Assembly: GCF_001894945.1 (NCBI RefSeq)
Contig: NZ_BCXE01000035.1
Coordinates: forward strand, 1-64,000
Length of the DNA stretch: 64,000 bases
Origin: Rhodococcus ruber NBRC 15591
GTDB lineage: Bacteria; Actinomycetota; Actinomycetes; Mycobacteriales; Mycobacteriaceae
Direction: 5' to 3'
Shown here: positions 21,802 through 32,300 of the stretch, one piece after another
Numbering within the stretch: the first letter of the stretch is position 1
Layout of the letters: every line of letters starts with the position of its first letter
The notes under the pieces: model-generated
Databases searched by the model: none
What the model was told of the DNA's origin: nothing
Seen by the model: only the letters and a program-made list of their open reading frames with translations
Translations under genes and position numbers: made by a program

Positions 21802-24800
21802 ATGCGGTCTTCTCGACACGACGGCAGTCCGGGCGAGAGCGATCCGGCGATCGCTCCGGAGCCGTCCGCCGGGAGGCACCGCGAACGCCCTGCCCGCAGC
21901 CGCCGACCGGCGCCGGCCCGCCCCCAGCGCGGCGCGCGTGCCCGCACCCAGGTGGCACTGCTGCCCCAGCTGCTGGCGTCGACCGTGGAGGAACGCGGCG
22001 ACCATCCGGCGGTCGTCACGCCCGGCGGAACGGGCCTCACGTACCGGGAGTTGGACGCGAGGTCGTCGCAGCTGGCGCGAGTGCTGATCGCCCGGGGCAT
22101 CGGGCCCGGCGACGTGGTGGCCGTTGCCGTGCCGCGCTCGGTGGAGTCCGTCCTGTCCGTCTGGGCGGTCGCCAAGTCGGGCGCGACCTTCCTGCCCGTG
22201 GATCCGAAGTACCCCGCCGAGCGGGTTCAGCACATGGTGTCCGACTCGGGTGCGGCCGTCGGACTGACCCTGGCCGCCTTCTCCGGCGCTCTCCCGGGAT
22301 CGACGCAGTGGACCGCGCTCGACGATCCCGCCGTGGCCGCCGACATCGCGTCCCGCCCCAGCCACCCGGTGTCGTACGCCGACCGGCTCCGCCCCCTGTC
22401 GGAGCTGCATCCGGCGTGGATGATCTACACCTCCGGGTCGACGGGCCTGCCCAAGGGCGTCTCCGTCCCGCACAGCGGCATCGGCTCGCTGATCACCGCG
22501 GAGCGTGAGCACTACCGGGTCACCGCGGACGCCCGGGTGCTGCACATCTGCTCGCCCAGCTTCGACGTGTCGATGCTCGAGCTGCTGGCCACCTTCGGCG
22601 CGGGCGCGACCCTCGTGGTCTCGCCGCCGACGATCGTCGGCGGCGCGGACCTCTCGGAGCTGCTCGCGGCCGAGCGCGTCACCCACACGTTCATCACCCC
22701 CGCCGCCCTCGGGTCGGTGGACCCTCGGGGACTCGACGACCTGCGCGTGGTCGTGGTGGCGGGGGAGAGCTTCGGACCCGATCTCGTCGAACGGTGGGCC
22801 GCACCCCACCGCGACTTCTTCAACGGCTACGGCCCGACCGAGGCGACCATCCTCGCGGTCAGCAGCGCCGCCCTGCACCCGGGTGAGCCGATCCGCATCG
22901 GCACCCCGATCCCCGGCGTGGGCGCCTACGTGCTCGACACCCACCTGCGGCCGGTCCCCGCCGGTGTCACCGGCGAGCTGTACCTGGCGGGCGCACAGCT
23001 CGCGCTCGGATACCACGCCCGGCCGGGTCTGACCGCCGACCGGTTCGTCGCCAACCCGTTCGCCGACGGCGGGGCGCGCATGTACCGCACCGGCGACCTC
23101 GTGCGCCGCGACGAGGGCGGTGCGATCGAGTACCTCGGCCGCTCCGACTTCCAGGTCAAGATCCGCGGCTACCGCATCGAACTCACCGAGATCGACGCGG
23201 TCCTCGTCCGGCACCCGGACGTCGAGTTCGCCACCACCGTGGGCCGCCCGCTGCCGTCCGGGGAGACCGCGCTCGTCTCCTACGTCGTACCGGCAGGTGC
23301 GGCCGCGGACCTCGACACCGGTGCGCTCGTCGAATTCGCGGCCGGCTTCCTGCCCGACTACATGCTGCCGGCGGCAGTCGTCCCCATCCCCGAGGTGCCG
23401 CTCAACCCCGTCGGCAAGCTCGACCGCGCGGCCCTTCCCGACCCCGTCTTCGCGGTCCGCGAGTACCGGGCGCCGCAGACCCCGACCGAGCAGGCCGTCG
23501 CCGACGTCTTCGCCGACGTCCTCGGCGTCGAGCGAGTCGGCCTCGACGATTCCTTCCTCGACCTCGGTGGCAACTCGCTCGTCGCCACCCGGCTCGTCGC
23601 CCGGCTCGGCGCCGTCCTCGACACCCGGGTGCCGGTGCCGCTGGTGTTCGAGGCCCCGACGGTGCAGGCGCTCGCCGACCGGCTCGAGGCGCAGGCCGGT
23701 TCCGGGGCCCTGCCGCTCGTCGCCCGCGACCGCCCCGAGCAGGTCCCGTTGTCGCTCGCCCAGCAGCGGATGTGGTTCCTGAACCGCTTCGCGCCCGAGT
23801 CGGCGGTCGACAACATCCCCGTCGCGATCCGGCTCGCGGGACACCTCGACGTCGATGCCCTGCAGGGGGCGGTCGCCGACCTCGTCGCCCGGCACGAGTC
23901 GCTGCGGACCGTGTATCCGGAGATCGACGGCGACGGCTACCAGGTGGTGCTGCCGGCGGCCGAGGCCGTCCCGGATCTCACGCCCGTCGACGTCGAGATC
24001 GAGGACGTTCCCGCCCGGGTCCTCGAACTGGTCGGCACCGGGTTCGACGTCACCGCCGCCGTGCCGTGGCGCGTCGCCCTGCTGCGGATCTCGGCCGAGG
24101 AGCACGTACTCGTCTTCGTCGTGCACCACATCTCCGGCGACGGCTTCTCCATGACGCCGCTGACCCGTGACATCGTCGCCTCCTATCGGGCGCGTACCCG
24201 CAACGAGCCGAACCCGTTGCCGCCGTTGTCGGTTCAGTACGCCGACTATGCACTCTGGCAGCGGGAGGTGCTCGGTGACGAGGACGATCCCGAGTCGGTG
24301 CTGTCCCGGCAGCTCGCCTACTGGCGCGCGCAGCTCGCGGACCTGCCGGAGGAGCTCGGCCTCCCGGCCGATCGTCCCCGCCCCGCCGTCGCCTCCAATC
24401 GCGGTGCCGCCCTTCGCCTCCCGATCGACGAGGAAGTGCACGCCGCGCTCGCCGAGCTGGCCCGCACCCACAACGCGAGTGTGTTCATGGTGGTGCACAC
24501 CGCGCTGGCCGTGCTGCTGGCCCGCCTGTCCGGCACCGACGACATCGCCGTCGGCACCCCCGTCGCGGGCCGCGGCGAGGCTGCTCTGGACGACGTGATC
24601 GGCATGTTCGTCAACACCCTGGTGCTGCGCACCGCCGTCGTGTCCGGTGAGTCGTTCGCCGACCTGCTCGCCCGGGTGCGGGGCACCGACCTCGAGGCAT
24701 TCGCGAACGCAGACGTGCCGTTCGAACGCCTCGTCGAGGTGCTCGACCCGCCCCGCTCGCAGGCCCGGCACCCGCTGTTCCAGGTGATGCTCACGTTCCA

Positions 24801-27800
24801 GAACCTGCCGCAGTCCACCCTCGAGCTGCCGGATCTGCGCATCTCCGGCGTCGAATTCGACACGGCGATCGCGAAGTTCGACCTTCAGGTCACCGTCGCC
24901 GAGCAGGTCTCGGACCGCGACGCGCCGGGCGGGATGACGGTCGAACTCACCTACGCCACCGACCTTTTCGACGCCCCCACGATGACGTCCTTCGCCGACC
25001 GATTCACCCGGATCCTGCGGGGGGTCGCCACGTCCGCCGCCACCCCGATCGGCACGCTGCCGTTCCTCGGCGACGCCGAGGCCGAGCGGATCCTCACCGA
25101 GTGGAGCAGCCTCGGACCCGGCGCCCCGGTGCCTGCCGAGGCGACCCTCGTCGACCGCTTCGAGTCCGTCGTCCGCCGCAGCCCCGACGCCCCGGCCGTC
25201 ACGTTCGCCGGACGCACCCTCACGTTCGCCGAGCTCGACGCGCGGGCCAACCGCCTGGCCCGGCGGCTCGTCGCGGCCGGAGCGGGCCCGGACGAGCTCG
25301 TGGCCGTCGCGCTGCCCCGGTCGGCCGACCTGATCGTGGCACTGCTGGCGGTACTCAAGTCGGGTGCCGCGTATCTGCCCATCGACACCACCTATCCCGC
25401 CGAGCGGCTGCGGTACATGCTCGAGGACTCCCGGCCGCGCTGCCTCCTCACCGACGCAGGCGGTGTCCTGCCGGACCTCGGCCTGCCACGGGTGCACGTC
25501 GAGGACGACGACCCGCACGCGCCGAGCGGGCCGGTCACCGACGCCGAGCGGATCGCGCCGCTGCGCGCGGACAACCGTGCGTACGTCATCTACACCTCCG
25601 GCTCGACGGGCCGCCCGAAAGGCGTCGCGGTCACCCACCGCAACGTGCTGACCCTGTTCGCCAACGCCGAACCGCTGTTCGGGTTCGGCTCCGACGACGT
25701 GTGGACGCTGTTCCACTCCTACGCGTTCGACTTCACGGTGTGGGAGCTGTGGGGACCGCTCCTGTACGGCGGCCGGCTCGTCGTCGTCGACTACCTCACG
25801 TCGCGCTCGCCCGAGCAGTTCCTCGAGCTGCTGCGGACCGAGCGGGTCACCGTGCTGAACCAGACCCCCTCGGCGTTCCTCCAGCTCGACGAGGCCGACC
25901 GGGTGGCGTCGGTGGAGCGCCCCGACGCCGGTCCGCTCGCCCTGCGCTACGTCGTGTTCGGCGGCGAGGCCCTCGACCTCGGCAGGCTCGAGGGCTGGTA
26001 CGGGCGCCGGCCCGTGGCCCCGACCCTGGTCAACATGTACGGCATCACCGAGACCACGGTCCACGTGTCGTTCCGGGCCCTCGACCGCGGCGACGCCCGC
26101 GCCGGTGCCGCCAGCCGGATCGGCCGCTCGCTGCCGGGTCTGCGGCTGCGGGTGCTCGACCGGCTGCTGCAGCCCGTCCCGGTGGGCGTGCCGGGCGAGG
26201 TGTACGTCTCGGGCGATCAGCTCTCGCGTGGCTACCTCGGTCGTCCGGGGCTGACCGCCGCCCGGTTCGTCGCCGACCCGTTCGGGTCGGGCCGGCTCTA
26301 CCGCACCGGCGACGTCGCCCGGTGGAACGCCGACGGTGAGCTCGAGTACGCGGGGCGCAGCGACGCGCAGGTGCAGTTGCGGGGATTCCGCATCGAACTC
26401 GGCGAGGTCGAGGCGGCGCTGGTGCGTGTCGACGGGGTGGCCCAGGCGGTCGCGGTGGTCCGCGACGACGGTCTCGGCGATCGGCTGGTCGCATACGTGG
26501 TGCCCCGCGCCGGGGAGGACCTCGACGTGGCCCGCGTGCGCGAGCAGCTCGGCGCCTTCCTCACCGGCTACATGGTTCCGGACGTCGTGGTCGTTCTCGA
26601 CGAGCTGCCCCTCACCGTCAACGGCAAGCTCGACCGGCGCGCCCTGCCGGTGCCCCGGGCGACCACCACCGCGGGCACGCGCCGCGAGCCGGTCACCGAC
26701 GCCGAACACGTCGTCGCACAGGTCTTCGCCGACGTGCTCGGCGTCGAGGGAGCCGGGGCGGACGACTCGTTCTTCGACCTCGGCGGCAACTCGCTCATCG
26801 CGACGCGGGTGATCGCGCGGGTCAACGAGTCGCTGGGAACCGCCCTGGCGATCCGTGAGCTGTTCGAGGCGCCGACGGTGGCCGAACTCGCCGCCCGGGC
26901 CGACGCACACGCGGAATCGGTGGCCCGGCCCGCGCTGACCGCCGGGTCCCGCCCCGACCGGGTGCCGCTCTCCCTCGCCCAGCAGCGCATGTGGGTGCTC
27001 AACCAGCTCGACCCCGCCTCCGCGAGCTACAACATCCCGCTCGCGATCCGGCTGCGCGGCCGCCTCGACACCGCGGCGCTCACCGCGGCCGTGCGCGACG
27101 TGATCGACCGGCACGAGTCGCTGCGCACCCTGTACCCGCAGGACGAGACGGGGCCCTACCAGCGCATCCTCGACGCCGACGCCGTCGTGCCCGCGGTGGT
27201 GCCGGTCGAGGCCGCATCCGAGCAGGAGGCGCTCGCCGAGGTCGTCGCCCTCGCTGCCGAAGGGTTCGACGTCTCGTCGCAGGTGCCGGTGCGCGGCCGG
27301 ATCGTCTCGGTCGGCGCCGACGACCACGTGCTCGCTCTCGTCGTCCACCACATCTCCGCCGACGGTGCGTCGCTGGCGCCGCTGGCGCGGGACCTGATGA
27401 CCGCGTACGCGGCGCGGTTGTCCGGAGATGCTCCCGCCTGGGCGCCGCTCGAGGTGCAGTACGCCGACTATGCGCTCTGGCAACGCCGGGTCCTCGGCGA
27501 CGCCGACGACGCGCAGTCCCCGGCCGGTGCCCAGCTCGCCTACTGGCGTTCCCGCCTGACGGGCGTGCCCGAGCTCCTCGATCTGCCCACGGACCGGCCG
27601 CGGCCGCCGCAGCCGTCGCTGCGCGGCGGCACGGTGGCCGTGCAGGTCGACGAGCAGATCCGGCAGCGGCTCGACGCGCTTGCGCTCGCGCACCGGGCGT
27701 CGCTGTTCATGGTGGTCCACGCGGCCCTCGCGGTGCTGCTGGCCCGCCTCAGCGGCACTCACGACATCGTCGTCGGCACGCCGGTCGCGGGCCGCGGCGA

Positions 27801-29190
27801 CCGGCGCCTCGACGACCTGGTCGGGATGTTCGTCAACACCCTTGCGCTGCGTACGGACGTGGACCCGGCGGCGTCCTTCGCCGAGTTGCTCGACCGGGCC
27901 CGCGCGGTCGACCTCGAGGCGTTCGGTCACGCCGACGTGCCGTTCGAGCGGGTGGTCGACGACGTGGTCGCCGCGCGCTCCCCGGCCCGGCATCCGGTCT
28001 TCCAGACGGTGCTGTCGTTCCAGAACACCGAGGCAGCGCGGCTCGAACTGCCGGATCTCACCGTCGAGGCGCTCGACGGCGGCGACCTCGCCGCCAAGTT
28101 CGACCTGCAGGTGACGGTCGATCCGCGCGAGCACCCGGGCGGGACGGCCGCCGGCATGCACGTCGGGTTCACCTATGCCGTGGACCTGTTCGACGCCGGC
28201 ACCGTCGCCACCTTCGCCGAACGTTTCCTGACCGTCCTGCGCGCCGTCGCGGAGAGCCCTCGGGCCGTGGTCGGAGACATCGACATCCGGACCGAGACCG
28301 AGCGCTCGGCGCCCGCCGACATCGAGCCCGAGCCGGTGGCGGCCCCCGACCGGGTCGAGCGGACCGTGCCGCAGGAGTGGCAGGTCGCGGTGGAGTCCGA
28401 CCCGGAGGCCCCGGCGTTCGTCGCGGACGGTGCCGAGGTCACCTATCTCGAGCTCGAGCGCCGGTCGTCGCAGTGGGCCCGGTATCTCATCGCCCAGGGT
28501 GTCGGGCCCGGCGACGGTGTCGCGGTCGCCGCGCCGGCCGGGCCGGAACTGGTCATCGCGCTCTGGGCGATCACCAAGGCGGGCGCCGCGATCGTGCCTG
28601 CTGTCTCCGGCTCCACGGCCGCGCAGACACCCGGGCTCGGGTTGGCGACGCACGGGGCGGACGTCCGGCCCTCCGCCGCTGCGCGCTGGCTGTACCTCGA
28701 CGAGCCGGCGACGGTGGCCACCGTGGCGGCGCTGTCCGCCCGTCCGGTCGACTACTCGGAGCGGGTCCGGGTCCTGCAGCCGCAGCACCCCGCGCTGTGG
28801 GTGGCCGGCCGTGTGGTCGACCACGGCGAACTGGTCGCCCTCGCCCGCGGCGGAGGGGCGGCGGGGAAGCTGGACTACGAGTCACGGTTGCTGGTGTGCG
28901 ACGGTACGGCGGAGCAGTGGCGCGTCTTCGCGATCCTGGCGGCCGGGATCGCCGGTGCGGTGGTGGTGGTGCCCGAGCCGGACGCCGACCTCGCCGCCGT
29001 GGTGACCGACGAGTGGGTGACCCACGCGTTCGTCGCGTCGTCGCAGGTAGAAGCATTGAACGACGCGCCGGCCGAGGACCTTCGGGTCGTGGTCGTCACC
29101 GACCGCGACGAGGTTCCCGCGGGGTCCGCCGCAGCGGGTGACGAGTGGGCGACAGTGGCCGCCGTCGACCCGTGGAGTATGCGGAACTGA
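21802..29190 (+). CDS. NRPS-2: bimodular NRPS, A-T-C-A(Thr)-T-C-pseudo-A
   Basis: About 2462 residues. After an Arg/Pro-rich tail (1-50) come A1 (~50-553), T1 (~555-640), C (~645-1090), A2 (~1110-1620), T2 (~1625-1710), C (~1715-2170) and a pseudo-A (~2185-2462). A1 code DVLFVAGILK suggests a hydrophobic residue. A2 code DFWNVGMVHK is the classic threonine code bar one conservative change, so Thr is a firm call. There is no E and no TE. The protein starts with A and ends with C, so it probably takes the chain from the last C of NRPS-1 and hands it to NRPS-3. A1 has RIELTEID where RIELGEID is usual. Start choice: ATG 21802 has a GAAGGA 13 nt upstream. GTG 21790 is in frame but sits against that site. 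NRPS-1 is separated by a hairpin, so NRPS-2 probably has its own promoter. Confidence 0.95.
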   Translation: MRSSRHDGSPGESDPAIAPEPSAGRHRERPARSRRPAPARPQRGARARTQVALLPQLLASTVEERGDHPAVVTPGGTGLTYRELDARSSQLARVLIARGIGPGDVVAVAVPRSVESVLSVWAVAKSGATFLPVDPKYPAERVQHMVSDSGAAVGLTLAAFSGALPGSTQWTALDDPAVAADIASRPSHPVSYADRLRPLSELHPAWMIYTSGSTGLPKGVSVPHSGIGSLITAEREHYRVTADARVLHICSPSFDVSMLELLATFGAGATLVVSPPTIVGGADLSELLAAERVTHTFITPAALGSVDPRGLDDLRVVVVAGESFGPDLVERWAAPHRDFFNGYGPTEATILAVSSAALHPGEPIRIGTPIPGVGAYVLDTHLRPVPAGVTGELYLAGAQLALGYHARPGLTADRFVANPFADGGARMYRTGDLVRRDEGGAIEYLGRSDFQVKIRGYRIELTEIDAVLVRHPDVEFATTVGRPLPSGETALVSYVVPAGAAADLDTGALVEFAAGFLPDYMLPAAVVPIPEVPLNPVGKLDRAALPDPVFAVREYRAPQTPTEQAVADVFADVLGVERVGLDDSFLDLGGNSLVATRLVARLGAVLDTRVPVPLVFEAPTVQALADRLEAQAGSGALPLVARDRPEQVPLSLAQQRMWFLNRFAPESAVDNIPVAIRLAGHLDVDALQGAVADLVARHESLRTVYPEIDGDGYQVVLPAAEAVPDLTPVDVEIEDVPARVLELVGTGFDVTAAVPWRVALLRISAEEHVLVFVVHHISGDGFSMTPLTRDIVASYRARTRNEPNPLPPLSVQYADYALWQREVLGDEDDPESVLSRQLAYWRAQLADLPEELGLPADRPRPAVASNRGAALRLPIDEEVHAALAELARTHNASVFMVVHTALAVLLARLSGTDDIAVGTPVAGRGEAALDDVIGMFVNTLVLRTAVVSGESFADLLARVRGTDLEAFANADVPFERLVEVLDPPRSQARHPLFQVMLTFQNLPQSTLELPDLRISGVEFDTAIAKFDLQVTVAEQVSDRDAPGGMTVELTYATDLFDAPTMTSFADRFTRILRGVATSAATPIGTLPFLGDAEAERILTEWSSLGPGAPVPAEATLVDRFESVVRRSPDAPAVTFAGRTLTFAELDARANRLARRLVAAGAGPDELVAVALPRSADLIVALLAVLKSGAAYLPIDTTYPAERLRYMLEDSRPRCLLTDAGGVLPDLGLPRVHVEDDDPHAPSGPVTDAERIAPLRADNRAYVIYTSGSTGRPKGVAVTHRNVLTLFANAEPLFGFGSDDVWTLFHSYAFDFTVWELWGPLLYGGRLVVVDYLTSRSPEQFLELLRTERVTVLNQTPSAFLQLDEADRVASVERPDAGPLALRYVVFGGEALDLGRLEGWYGRRPVAPTLVNMYGITETTVHVSFRALDRGDARAGAASRIGRSLPGLRLRVLDRLLQPVPVGVPGEVYVSGDQLSRGYLGRPGLTAARFVADPFGSGRLYRTGDVARWNADGELEYAGRSDAQVQLRGFRIELGEVEAALVRVDGVAQAVAVVRDDGLGDRLVAYVVPRAGEDLDVARVREQLGAFLTGYMVPDVVVVLDELPLTVNGKLDRRALPVPRATTTAGTRREPVTDAEHVVAQVFADVLGVEGAGADDSFFDLGGNSLIATRVIARVNESLGTALAIRELFEAPTVAELAARADAHAESVARPALTAGSRPDRVPLSLAQQRMWVLNQLDPASASYNIPLAIRLRGRLDTAALTAAVRDVIDRHESLRTLYPQDETGPYQRILDADAVVPAVVPVEAASEQEALAEVVALAAEGFDVSSQVPVRGRIVSVGADDHVLALVVHHISADGASLAPLARDLMTAYAARLSGDAPAWAPLEVQYADYALWQRRVLGDADDAQSPAGAQLAYWRSRLTGVPELLDLPTDRPRPPQPSLRGGTVAVQVDEQIRQRLDALALAHRASLFMVVHAALAVLLARLSGTHDIVVGTPVAGRGDRRLDDLVGMFVNTLALRTDVDPAASFAELLDRARAVDLEAFGHADVPFERVVDDVVAARSPARHPVFQTVLSFQNTEAARLELPDLTVEALDGGDLAAKFDLQVTVDPREHPGGTAAGMHVGFTYAVDLFDAGTVATFAERFLTVLRAVAESPRAVVGDIDIRTETERSAPADIEPEPVAAPDRVERTVPQEWQVAVESDPEAPAFVADGAEVTYLELERRSSQWARYLIAQGVGPGDGVAVAAPAGPELVIALWAITKAGAAIVPAVSGSTAAQTPGLGLATHGADVRPSAAARWLYLDEPATVATVAALSARPVDYSERVRVLQPQHPALWVAGRVVDHGELVALARGGGAAGKLDYESRLLVCDGTAEQWRVFAILAAGIAGAVVVVPEPDADLAAVVTDEWVTHAFVASSQVEALNDAPAEDLRVVVVTDRDEVPAGSAAAGDEWATVAAVDPWSMRN
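21950..23715 (+). other. NRPS-2 module 1: A-T
   Basis: A loop TSGSTG is at ~22428 and T LGGNSL at ~23563. A code DVLFVAGILK differs at one position from NRPS-3 module 1 (DVLFVAAILK). The substrate is probably a hydrophobic residue. Confidence 0.87.
23715..26930 (+). other. NRPS-2 module 2: C-A(Thr)-T
   Basis: C HHISGDG is at ~24124, A TSGSTG at ~25594 and T LGGNSL at ~26779. A code DFWNVGMVHK indicates threonine. The SYAFDFTVWE and VNMYGITETT segments are typical of Thr-activating A domains. Confidence 0.9.
26935..28330 (+). other. NRPS-2 terminal condensation domain
   Basis: It has [16 protein letters not shown] and an intact HHISADG (~27346), the L-donor form, consistent with no epimerase before it. 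Its acceptor is probably the first A-T of NRPS-3. Confidence 0.83.
28355..29190 (+). other. C-terminal pseudo-adenylation domain of NRPS-2
   Basis: Homologous to the NRPS-1 tail. Both share [16 protein letters not shown], an LExRSSQWAR/[10 protein letters not shown] segment, YESR, DEWVTHA and an EDLxVVVVxDR stretch. The TSGSTG loop is absent (ALWAVAGRVVDHGELVAL in its place), as are the FDxS segment and everything from NGYGPTE onward. YESR and DEWVTHA occur in both tails but not in the active A domains. Confidence 0.85.
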
Positions 29191-29191
29191 A

Positions 29192-29203
29192 TACCGGCCG
29201 GTA
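29192..29203. promoter_or_regulatory. 12-bp palindrome TACCGGCCGGTA upstream of NRPS-3
   Basis: It is identical to 21699-21710 and lies directly after the NRPS-2 stop (29188-29190). A TAGATT that could serve as a -10 overlaps its right end at 29202-29207, with no recognisable -35. Confidence 0.45.
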
Positions 29204-29266
29204 GATTGCCTGCGGGCGGGACGAGTTCTCCATTCTCTTCCCGCGCGTGGAAGGAGCTGTTCCGTA

Positions 29267-29314
29267 GTGCAACGCAGGAGCCCGGTCCGGGCAGAGCGAG
29301 GTCCGGGCGCGTGA
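29267..29314 (+). CDS. Possible 15-residue leader peptide, coupled to NRPS-3
   Basis: A GTG start preceded by a strong GGAAGGAG at 29249-29256 with 10-nt spacing opens a frame encoding [15 protein letters not shown]. Its TGA overlaps the in-frame GTG of NRPS-3 at 29311 (GTGA). This is the usual geometry of translational coupling. It could also be chance, or a base error near a longer N-terminus. Confidence 0.25.
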   Translation: MQRRSPVRAERGPGA

Positions 29315-32300
29315 GGCGGGAGTCGGGGGTGCGGCGCCGGGAACCAGGCCGTTCGCGTAGCCGGGCCGCGCGCGTGGCACCGCTGCCGACTCTGCTGACG
29401 TCTGCGGTGGAACAGCGCGGCGACCACCCGGCGGTGGTGTGCGCCGCCGGGGGCGGCTCCCTGTCGTACCGGGAACTGGACGAGACGTCGTCGCGGTGGG
29501 CACGGTGGCTGATCGGTCGCGGCGTCGGGCCGGGGGATGCGGTCGCGGTGGCGATACCTCGTTCCCTGGAGTCGGTGCTCGCGCTGTGGGCGGTGGCGAA
29601 GTCGGGGGCGACGTTCGTCCCCGTCGATCCGCGCTACCCGTTCGAGCGGGTGGAGTTCATGCTGGCCGACTCCGGCGCGGCCCTGTGCCTGACGGTGAAC
29701 GACTTCTCCGCCGCCGTGCCCGCCGGGGTCGAACAGGTGCGGCTCGACGACGCGGCGACGGCCGGGCAGGTCCGACAGTTGCCCGGGCATCCGATCTCGT
29801 ACGCCGACCGGACACGCGCGCTCGAGGGCCTCGACATCGCGTGGATGATCTACACGTCCGGCTCCACGGGCCGCCCCAAGGGGGTGGCGGTCACGCACGC
29901 CGGCATCGCCGGCGTGATCTCCGCCGAGCGCGGGCACTACGAGGTCGATGCGGACGCGCGGGTGCTGCACGTGTGCTCGCCGAGCTTCGACGTCTCCCTG
30001 CTCGAGTTGCTGACCGGATTCTCCGCGGGTGCGACGGTCGTGGTGGCGCCGGCATCGGTGGGCGGCGGCGCCGACCTGGCCGACGTCCTGGCTGCCGCTG
30101 CGGTGACGCACGTGTTCATCACCCCGGCGGCGCTGAGCTCGGTGGATCCCGCGGGGCTGACGGACCTGCGGGTCGTGGTGGCAGCCGGGGAGGCGTTCGG
30201 ACCGGAACTGGTGAACCGCTGGTCGGCTCCCGGCCGGCGGTTCTTCAACGCGTACGGGCCTACGGAGGCGACGATCCTGGCCACCAGCAGCGCGCCGCTG
30301 GTGACCGGCGAGCCGATCACGATCGGCACCCCGATCCCGGGTGTGGGAGCGTACGTCCTCGACGGCCGGTTGCGGCCGGTGCCGCCGGGGGTGGTCGGTG
30401 AGCTGTATCTGGCCGGCGCTCAGGTCGCGCGCGGCTACCACCGTCGACCGGGGCTGACGGCGGAGCGGTTCGTGGCCGATCCGTTCGGGTCGGATCCGGG
30501 AACCCGGATGTACCGGACGGGGGACCTGGTCCGCCGCGCGGCCGACGGTCCGATCGAGTACCTCGGGCGCAGCGATTTCCAGGTCAAGATCCGCGGGTTC
30601 CGGGTGGAACTGGGAGAGATCGACGCCGCGCTGACGGCGCGGCCCGACATCGAGTTCGCGGCGACCCTCGGGAAGGTGCTGCCGTCCGGGGAGGCGGCAC
30701 TGGTCTCGTACGTGCTGCCGGCGGCCGGAACCCGGCTGGAGGTGCCGGCGGTGCTCGCCGGGCTGGCCGAGACGTTGCCCGCCCACATGGTGCCTGCCCT
30801 GGTGACGGTGCTCGACGCGGTGCCGCTCACGCCGGTGGGCAAGCTCGATCGGGCGGCGCTGCCCGAACCGGTGTTCGCCCAACGGGAATACCGGGCGCCG
30901 CGCACCCCGGTCGAGGAGACCGTCGCGTCGGTGTTCGCCGAGGTGCTCGGCCGCGAGCGCGTCGGACTGGACGATTCCTTCCTCGAGCTGGGTGGGAATT
31001 CCCTGCTGGCGACCCGGTTGGTGGCGCGCCTGGGCGCCGCCCTGGAGACCCGGGTGCCGGTGCCGGTGGTGTTCGCGGCGCCGACCGTGGCCGCGTTGGC
31101 GGCGCACCTGGAGTCGGGTAGCCTTGCGGCCCAGTCGGTTCCGTTGACGCCGCGGGAGCGTCCGGACCACGTGCCGCTGTCGTTCGCGCAGCAGCGGATG
31201 TGGTTCCTCAATCGGTTCGATCCGACCTCCGCGGCCGACAACATCCCGGTGGCGATCCGGCTGACGGGCCGACTCGACGTCGGTGCCCTGCGAGAGTCCG
31301 TGTACGACATCGCAACCCGGCACGAGGTCCTGCGGACCCGGTATCCGGAGCGGGACGGGCTGCCGTACCAGGCGATCGTTCCCGTCGCCGGGTACACGCC
31401 CGACTGGGTGTCGGAGTCGGTGCGGCCGACGGATCTGGCGGACCGGATCGCCGACGCGGTGGCCACCGGTTTCGACGTGACCGCCGAAGTGCCGTTCCGG
31501 GTGCGGCTGTTCCGCGTCGCGGACGACGAGCACGTGCTCGTGTTCGTGGCACACCACATCAGCGCCGACGGTTGGTCGATGGCGCCGCTGACCCGAGATC
31601 TGATGACCGCGTATGCCGCGCGTGCCGCCGGCGGGGAACCCGGATGGGAGCCGCTGCCGCTGCAGTACGCGGACTTCGCGCTGTGGCAGCGCGAGGCGCT
31701 CGGATCGGAGGGGGACGCCGGCAGTCCACTCGCGGCGCAGGCGCGGTACTGGCAGCGGGTCCTCGCGGATCTGCCCGAGGAGTTGCACCTGCCGACCGAC
31801 CGCGCCCGCCCCCCGGTGCAGTCCTTCGCCGGCGGCCGGATCGCCTTCGCCATCGATGCTCCGACGCATCGGCGGGCCGCGGAACTGGCGCGGCAGAACG
31901 GGTCGACCCTGTTCATGGTCCTGCACACCGCACTCGCGGTGTTCCTCGCCCGGATGTCGTCGTCGCACGACATCGCCGTGGGTACCGCGGTCGCCGGCCG
32001 CGGTGACGCCGCGCTGGACGAGATGGTCGGCATGTTCGTCAACACCCTGGTGTTGCGGACCCGGATCGATCCCGGTTCCGGGTTCGCGGACCACCTCGCA
32101 CGAGTCCGCGACAGCGACCTCGAGGCGTTCGCCCACGCGGAGATCCCCTTCGAGCGGGTGGTGGAACTGCTCGCGCCGGAGCGTTCGACCGCGCGGCACC
32201 CGCTGTTCCAGGTGGCCCTCGCACTCGAGAACCTGCCCCCGGCGGGGCTCGAGCTGCCGGGCCTGAGCCTGGCGGCGGTGCCGTTCGAGGTGACCACCGC

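Noticed and set aside
20740-22100. NRPS-1 tail and NRPS-2 head as one A domain split by a frameshift
   Set aside because: NRPS-2 has a complete A domain of its own, and a stop, a perfect hairpin and 218 bp separate the two. The same tail type also recurs in NRPS-2.
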